Below, one piece after another: positions 8,820 through 13,187 of a DNA stretch of 13,187 bases (position 1 is the first letter of the stretch; every line of letters starts with the position of its first letter). Origin of the DNA: Saccoglossus kowalevskii (lineage: Eukaryota; Hemichordata; Enteropneusta; Harrimaniidae); contig NW_003153249.1 of the NCBI RefSeq assembly GCF_000003605.2, positions 434,868 through 448,054 on the forward strand. Reading direction: 5' to 3'. The notes under the pieces were generated by a model. It had not been told where the DNA came from. It was given only the letters and a program-made list of their open reading frames with translations, and did not search any database. Both the position numbers and the translations under genes were made by a program.

Positions 8820-9835
8820 ATGAACAACGGAAACACTTCCCTTGAGTCAATCAATGCTCTACAAAAATGTCAACCAGTTAGAAAATCCGGCACGATTTCT
8901 AAGCTGGACCCAGTTATGACGAATGGTCTTCTTGGAATAGGTGGTTGCTTCGACCGAGCTATGTTCCTCTATGATATCCTAGTATTACTAAAGGAGTCAT
9001 TATTGTTGAGCCTGAATTGAGATGATATACATAGAGCCCTTGAACATTTAGGATAAAATTAAGTGTTAGCTGCATTGCGACAGAAATTTTGGCAGAAATT
9101 GGGGGAAAGGGTAAGGCAGACCTGTCAATAGACTAACTATAGAAGACCCATCCTTCACTAACACATGAGTAGATTAGTTTAGGCCAATGGAAGTTAAGAG
9201 AGGCAGAACCACAGTTAAATTCTACAGTGTTGTATTTGCCTGTATGAATATCAGGGCTATCCATCTAGAATTTCAGTGGATTATTATTCATGCATAAATG
9301 CAATCAGAAGATTTGTCACTAGAGGAGGACAGATCAAGCTTCTTCAATCAAATAACGATACTTACTTTGTTGGTGCTGAAAGGGTGAGGCAGTCGATAAT
9401 TGGAACCAAGCCAAAATTGTTGAAGTAATCAGGCAAAAGAACATAACTTAGCAATTCTATCATCTAAAAGAATTCAATTTTGAAGGCATATGGGTGCGTC
9501 CAATCCGCACTATTAGAAAGATTTTATACTCACTGCTTAGAGAACAGATGATACATTTTAACAATGAGTCACTGCAAACTTTGTCTTGTGAAGATGAAAC
9601 TATTGTGAATTGTTGTCCAATCAGCAAGGTTTTGGAACATTCTAATGACCTAGAAATACCAATCATCTATTCATCTACCATTAGCAGAGAAGTGATGGAC
9701 AAGAGACTATTTAATAATACTACAAGAATGCCAAGAACATCGGCAGATGAAATTAGATATTCACAGATATTCATGGCCTATGAGTTAGGCTTGTTAGAAT
9801 CTTAAAGGCAGTTCATGAATGATTAAAAAAGTTGT
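8820..9835 (+). pseudogene. BEL/Pao integrase with replaced catalytic residues
   Basis: The frame 8820-9020 contains KLDPVMTNGLLGIGG, the conserved lead-in to the zinc-binding domain. The His pair follows at 9030 and 9045 (HRALEH), then after a frame change VLAALRQKFWQ; only the first Cys of the C-x2-C pair remains legible. In the DDE core, the first Asp is present at 9172-9174 (followed by a TAG), and 9184-9282 is open (VKRGRTTVKFYSVVFACMNI). At the second Asp position the codon is AAT, Asn (9351-9353), and at the Glu position it is GTG, Val (9494-9496) inside GIWVRPIRTIRKIL. A 103-codon open frame (9494-9805) continues through IVNCCPIS and NDLE to FNNTTR. With two of three metal ligands changed, the enzyme would be inactive even if read through. 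Confidence 0.9.
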
Positions 9836-9854
9836 CTTCTAGATGGCCTAACTG

Positions 9855-10400
9855 CCGTGGCGTATTTGACCTGTAGATTGCCTATTTGATCTGCCAGTTT
9901 GTTTACCTATTTGACGTCTAGTTGTTCTATAGATAGCCTATTTGACCTTGTTGAACCTAGAGACTGCTCATTCGACCACACGGGACCCTCAGGCGGTGTC
10001 CTATTTGACCACTTGCTAACCTCTAGATAACATTACTGAGCTCTTGGCGACCTATTTGACCTGTATGTGGTCCATTTGACCTCTGGGCGTTCCATTTAAT
10101 AAATATTTGACATTGGAAAGCACTATTTGCTTTCTGGACGCCCTATTTGACCTCCATTTGAGCACATGACAGCCTATTCAAACTCACTTGATGACCTGGC
10201 GGTCTGTTCGATCTGTAGTTGACGTCATGTGACCTTTATGCGGCGTACTTGGTCTCATTTGTTTTCTGGGGACCTGTTTTGACACCTAGGCGGACTACTA
10301 GGCCAAATTGATCGATAGCCTTTGCCCTGTATAATATCTGTTTGGCCTCTAGTTGACCTTCTTTGATATTTAGGCAATCGATTTGACCTCCATGTGGCAC
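9855..10400 (+). repeat. Degenerate minisatellite, ~20-base unit with CTATTTGACCT
   Basis: The word TATTTGA or a one-base variant recurs at 9863, 9883, 9908, 9939, 10002, 10053, 10073, 10104, 10144 and further on in weaker form (10155, 10274, 10382). Spacings of 20 bases are common (9863 to 9883, 10053 to 10073 to 10093, 10124 to 10144), others being about 10, 25 or 30. Between them recur CTCTAG, GGCGG and CCTGTA-like words. A 20-base period is not a multiple of three, and all frames carry stops, so it is not coding. It begins within about 20 bases of the last retroelement similarity. Confidence 0.8.
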
Positions 10401-10966
10401 ATTTACTTTATATAATATGCTTCAAGGTTTCATTGGTCAACAATCCAAATATATTTGCTGTTTTTATATAAGAAAAATTCGATTTCGTTATATTATCTAA
10501 TATTCCTTCGTAGTATTTGTAAACTGGTCAATAGTCATGTACAATAAAAATACTTTGTTTCACTCATATCCCATAATCATTTAGATGGAAGTTTAGTAAC
10601 AGTAAAGAGTTTAGAAAAAAATGTTAGCTTATACAAATAACACCTGGACACATCTGAAAATCCCATAAATGAATTTGTAAAACTATAAAATGTAGTCATA
10701 GCACCTAACTGAGTATTGTATGAGATAGCAAAGATATAACCACGCACATATTACATCAATTCATCATCAAGCTAATTAGTAACAATACAAATTTGTGCTG
10801 AGCTTTCATTCGTCAGAGAATAGGAAATTGATGCCCCATTTCAGCAAAACAATTCTAAGTGTCACAGGTTTGGTTTATATCATATTAACCAAAAACACTG
10901 GAATAATAAATTATGCACACTTTCACACATAAATGCCACACATGAACTACGTGATATGATAGTTTA
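10401..10966. other. No recognisable gene
   Basis: AT-rich sequence following the minisatellite. No LTR-like terminal repeat, polypurine tract or open frame could be supported, so the 3' boundary of the retroelement is not defined. Confidence 0.45.
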
Positions 10967-11188
10967 TTAGGTACAACAATCATGCTTGGTATGATTAATT
11001 GACTCTAGCCATATCGCCCACCCCTGCAATAGTTCTGTGCTATCCATCAGTATTAGGTGACTGTAGTTCACAAGTTGAGAAACTTTCGCAACTGTACCAC
11101 AAGGTTTTCTTTCCCATTGGACTTCAGTCTTAAATGTCAGATTTAGATATGGTAGTACGATGATCTGCTTTCCGGGATTAGGAGACCC
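10967..11188 (-). CDS. Unassigned open frame, possible exon or repeat-derived
   Basis: On the minus strand, 73 codons are open between a TAG (ending at 11191-11189) and a TAA at 10969-10967. There is only one internal ATG, late in the frame, so it would have to be an internal or terminal exon. Composition is balanced, with Trp, Pro and Cys residues, unlike typical AT-rich noise; it contains PGKQIIVLPYLNLTFKTEV and then WERKPCGTV. I do not recognise a family. It could be part of a dispersed repeat; no second copy is in the window. Confidence 0.25.
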   Translation of the reverse strand, partial: GSPNPGKQIIVLPYLNLTFKTEVQWERKPCGTVAKVSQLVNYSHLILMDSTELLQGWAIWLESINHTKHDCCT

Positions 11189-11191
11189 CTA

Positions 11192-11549
11192 AAGCCTGGA
11201 CTCTTCTCGCCAGTCTATGTCTTGAGTAAAAATTTTTGTGAAAACACAGGGTCAAATGCTAAGGTATAAATGCAGGTTCGTGGGCACTCGAAGTGACATT
11301 TTTGTTTGCTTTTTCTTACCCAGACAGTCTTGGCTAGATAGTGTTAAAATTGTGTCATAATTCGATTTTAAAATATAGGGAACCGAGGAACGCGTATGTG
11401 ATTAAAAGTCCCGAAAGTTTGTTTACGTTGCTCTTTGATTGACAAGTCACTGTTATATGCAAATGATTGCTGGCTTCAGTTACTTCTGTGACTTCCCCGA
11501 CCTGGACCCTGTTTATTTACCTCAAGCGCTATCAACTAGCCTCGCAAAC
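11192..11549. other. No recognisable gene
   Basis: No supported feature except a pyrimidine-rich acceptor-like TTTGCTTTTTCTTACCCAG ending near 11322, which leads into no evident exon. Confidence 0.4.
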
Positions 11550-11560
11550 TATAAAAAAAA
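11550..11560 (+). promoter_or_regulatory. TATA-box-like element
   Basis: TATAAAAAAAA lies 87 bases upstream of an ATG at 11637, a reasonable distance for a TATA promoter with a short 5' UTR. In AT-rich DNA this can be chance. Confidence 0.22.
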
Positions 11561-11636
11561 GACAAGACGTGGACGCTTCCAGCATACAAGCGTAATAAAA
11601 ATACAGTTGTACACTTGTTCACTCTTATCTCGCAAC

Positions 11637-11670
11637 ATGTCGACATCTTCTAGCCTGGCAGCTTCCAATG
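11637..11670 (+). CDS. Candidate short first coding exon
   Basis: ATG at 11637 in the context CGCAACATGTCG opens MSTSSSLAASN, followed by AATG|GTATAC, a tolerable donor at 11671. A well-formed acceptor with a branch-point-like CTAAC (CTAACTTTTCAG, ending 11836) lies 166 bases downstream; spliced in phase it gives VANYADV and reads to a TAA at 11872, or a second donor GAC|GTAAAA at 11854 could be used. The frame also stays open without splicing to 11759. The product is not recognised. It faces the better minus-strand candidate at 12299, and both are unlikely to be real. Confidence 0.18.
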
Positions 11671-12018
11671 GTATACTGTTAAATATTTTTTTTCATTTAT
11701 TTTCACGATTTTTTTCCAAAGACATTTTAAAACTGTGTACATTTGTCGTTTCGCTGTAACGATCACCGTACTGATAGCATTGCGATGTAATGAATACACA
11801 CCATTGCTGTGCTGTCATCCATAACTAACTTTTCAGTGGCAAATTACGCAGACGTAAAATGCTCGGTTAATTAAAAATAAAAAATACCCTGGAAATTACA
11901 GAAACATCGGCAACGATATGCTGTTTTTAAACACCGCGGAAAAAATCAAGCACTCTGCGACGCCAGCTTGGTTACCTTAATCGGAAACTCTTGTCAGCTA
12001 GCATGCATTTGTAGTGAA

Positions 12019-12052
12019 AGTACGTACGCAAGTACGCAAAGTACGTTGTACG
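12019..12052 (+). repeat. Short TACG-rich cluster
   Basis: Five TACG words occur in about 34 bases (12021, 12025, 12033, 12042, 12049), within AGTACGTACGC and AAGTACGTTGTACGG. Unusual in an AT-rich, CpG-poor setting; function unknown. Confidence 0.6.
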
Positions 12053-12178
12053 GCCTTGCTCGATCGGTACTAAGACACTCTATGAATGAGGTATTTCCAG
12101 ACGTCAGGGTTCGTTTAATTGTTATTGACCCATCTCGTTCCTAGTCAATAAAACCTGTCTCGATTTACAAAAGTTTAC

Positions 12179-12299
12179 CTTTCATTTCGATTTTTCTCAC
12201 CGGCGTTTGAGCAATTGAGTAGTAAAAACTGGAATAGTCGTTGTGTAGCAAAATATTACGGTTCATTTCAATCTGGTCGTCTAACTTCGCACGGTCCAT
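12179..12299 (-). CDS. Candidate first coding exon of an unrecognised gene
   Basis: On the minus strand, ATG at 12299 has a good start context (GTAAAATGGAC, with A at -3 and G at +4) and opens MDRAKLDDQIEMNRNILLH, continuing for 40 codons to GAAATGAAAG|GTAAAC, a strong splice donor at 12178. The frame is also open upstream to 12443, with another in-frame ATG ten codons before, so the start is not settled. A TATA-like element lies about 100 bases upstream. The peptide is hydrophilic with balanced composition, and I do not recognise its family. I could not identify exon 2 toward lower coordinates. Without splicing the frame ends at 12165. Confidence 0.35.
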
Positions 12300-12397
12300 T
12301 TTACCGAAGATCGCAAAAAACTGCGTCATACAAAGTATTTTTTTAAAGGTTTGAGGAAAGGTAAATTTAGACTCAATTCGCTCAATTGCGATCGCTA

Positions 12398-12407
12398 TAT
12401 TTATATA
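12398..12407 (-). promoter_or_regulatory. TATA-box-like element for the minus-strand candidate exon
   Basis: On the minus strand this reads TATATAAATA, close to the TATA consensus. Transcription starting about 30 bases downstream would give a leader of roughly 70 bases before the ATG at 12299. Confidence 0.3.
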
Positions 12408-12443
12408 ACTGTATGAATATTTCATCAGCTTTACGTAATCCAT

Positions 12444-13187
12444 TGTGCCCCTCCCTCAGTGGAAATGATATCACGACGCCATGCCAGTTTTTACTCAAGG
12501 TCTTCACTCCGTTTTTTCTCGAACTGTAAATATTTTTATTTTATTTTTTTTAATAGCCATTTTGTCGACGGTTAACCTCACTTTCATAAAACTGGCATTA
12601 TCTCCGTTCGTCTTTTGTGGTTGGTCGAATAAATTGAAAATTAATTAGCTCCCACAATTTTTGTCAGTTTTTCTTCAAATGTTGACGTCGTCTCTATTTT
12701 GACGAATATGAAACATACCACATATACATCTGGACGCCTATTTGTTTATAAAGAACCGATAAACGTTGTGTCAAAGTTTCACTTGAAATAAACAAGAATT
12801 GTGAGAGTTATTTACACTTGAACTTCCCCGGTAAACTGAAAAACACAAGAGGAGATAATGGCTAATTTTCATAACCATTCACTCAGTAAGAAGTTTGCTA
12901 ATCCTCATAATTAAAATGGCTGTAACACTTCCAAATTTAAACCTATTATCGTTTTATAAAAAGTTAAATATAGTGCAGTCTCTATGTTTCTTTTTGATTA
13001 TTTATTACAACCCTGCTACATCTTGCTAAGCATTCAAAATTGAGAATCTTTATACCTGTTTTATATATTTTAAAATCGTCTTTTGTGTATGTTCCACTAT
13101 TCACAATGCTGTGAAATTTCAACAGTCTATATCCAAGACTGTTTGGATAATAAAAAGCAACAAGTCATTGTCAATGACACGTCCCCG
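12444..13187. other. No recognisable gene
   Basis: AT-rich DNA to the window end. A 55-codon hydrophobic frame at 12481-12648 is explained by T-richness. No repeat or RNA gene was recognised. Confidence 0.45.

Larger units (their letters stand above)
6905..9835 (+). mobile_element. Decayed BEL/Pao LTR retrotransposon, pol relic
   Basis: Plus-strand fragments in the order reverse transcriptase, RNase H/A17 region, integrase match the pol polyprotein of BEL/Pao elements, which are animal-specific LTR retrotransposons copied through RNA and inserted by their own integrase. Recognition rests on collinear family motifs in all three frames: YIDD at 7841, a GILSILGSV block near 8099, MAKSRV at 8236, NPADDVS at 8439, an HRALEH zinc-finger start at 9030, and a long integrase core to 9800. 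I count more than ten stops and at least four frame changes, and two integrase catalytic residues are replaced. The recognised span is well short of a full pol (about 5 kb in the family), and neither LTR nor a clear gag was found. It is an old, immobile copy. Confidence 0.9.

Noticed and set aside
7374-9666. Minus-strand open frames at 7374-7586, 7840-8067, 8632-8850 and 9460-9666.
   Set aside because: Most are antisense to clearly recognisable plus-strand retroelement coding sequence; the one at 7374-7586 lies in the unrecognised part of the element and shows no family features.
12481-12648. Plus-strand 55-codon hydrophobic open frame starting MPVFTQGLHS.
   Set aside because: The hydrophobicity follows from T-rich DNA (runs of TTT and ATT), and there is no promoter, donor or family evidence.
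1-13187. CRISPR arrays, bacterial operons or phage genes.
   Set aside because: No regularly spaced direct repeats with unique spacers, no long ORFs and no ribosome-binding-site-led gene series; splice signals and a BEL/Pao element indicate animal nuclear DNA.

Overview
The window reads as non-coding, AT-rich nuclear DNA from an animal. No open frame exceeds about 106 codons, there are no prokaryotic gene clusters or ribosome-binding-site spacing, and several places carry splice-like signals (polypyrimidine-AG acceptors, AG|GT donors). The strongest taxonomic clue is a decayed BEL/Pao retrotransposon, a superfamily known only from metazoans. I cannot name the phylum; an invertebrate or an invertebrate deuterostome would fit, but this is inference.

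Layout. Positions 1-1005 hold three weak coding candidates: two on the minus strand that look like low-complexity or coiled-coil segments, and one on the plus strand with a hydrophobic segment flanked by splice-like signals. Positions 1113-2305 contain a locally duplicated, non-coding repeat family (three partial copies, one pair about 97% identical). Positions 2306-5096 are mostly featureless AT-rich DNA with a weak tRNA-like fragment near 4500. Positions 5097-5537 carry a broken exon encoding a Myb/SANT-like DNA-binding domain, followed by what looks like a fossil intron. Positions 5560-6900 show nothing clear.

Positions 6905-9835 are the centrepiece: a plus-strand BEL/Pao pol relic. Recognisable in order are the reverse transcriptase YIDD box, the RNase H/A17-type region, and an integrase whose second and third catalytic acidic residues are replaced. 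Stops and frame changes are frequent. It is followed at once by a degenerate minisatellite (9855-10400) built on a roughly 20-base unit containing CTATTTGACCT.

Positions 10967-11188 hold an unexplained minus-strand open frame. Positions 11550-12410 contain two opposing TATA-plus-ATG-plus-donor arrangements that could be first exons; the minus-strand one (12299 down to 12179) is the better. The last 750 bases have no recognisable gene. No confident intact gene is present, so nothing here can be assembled into a working pathway.
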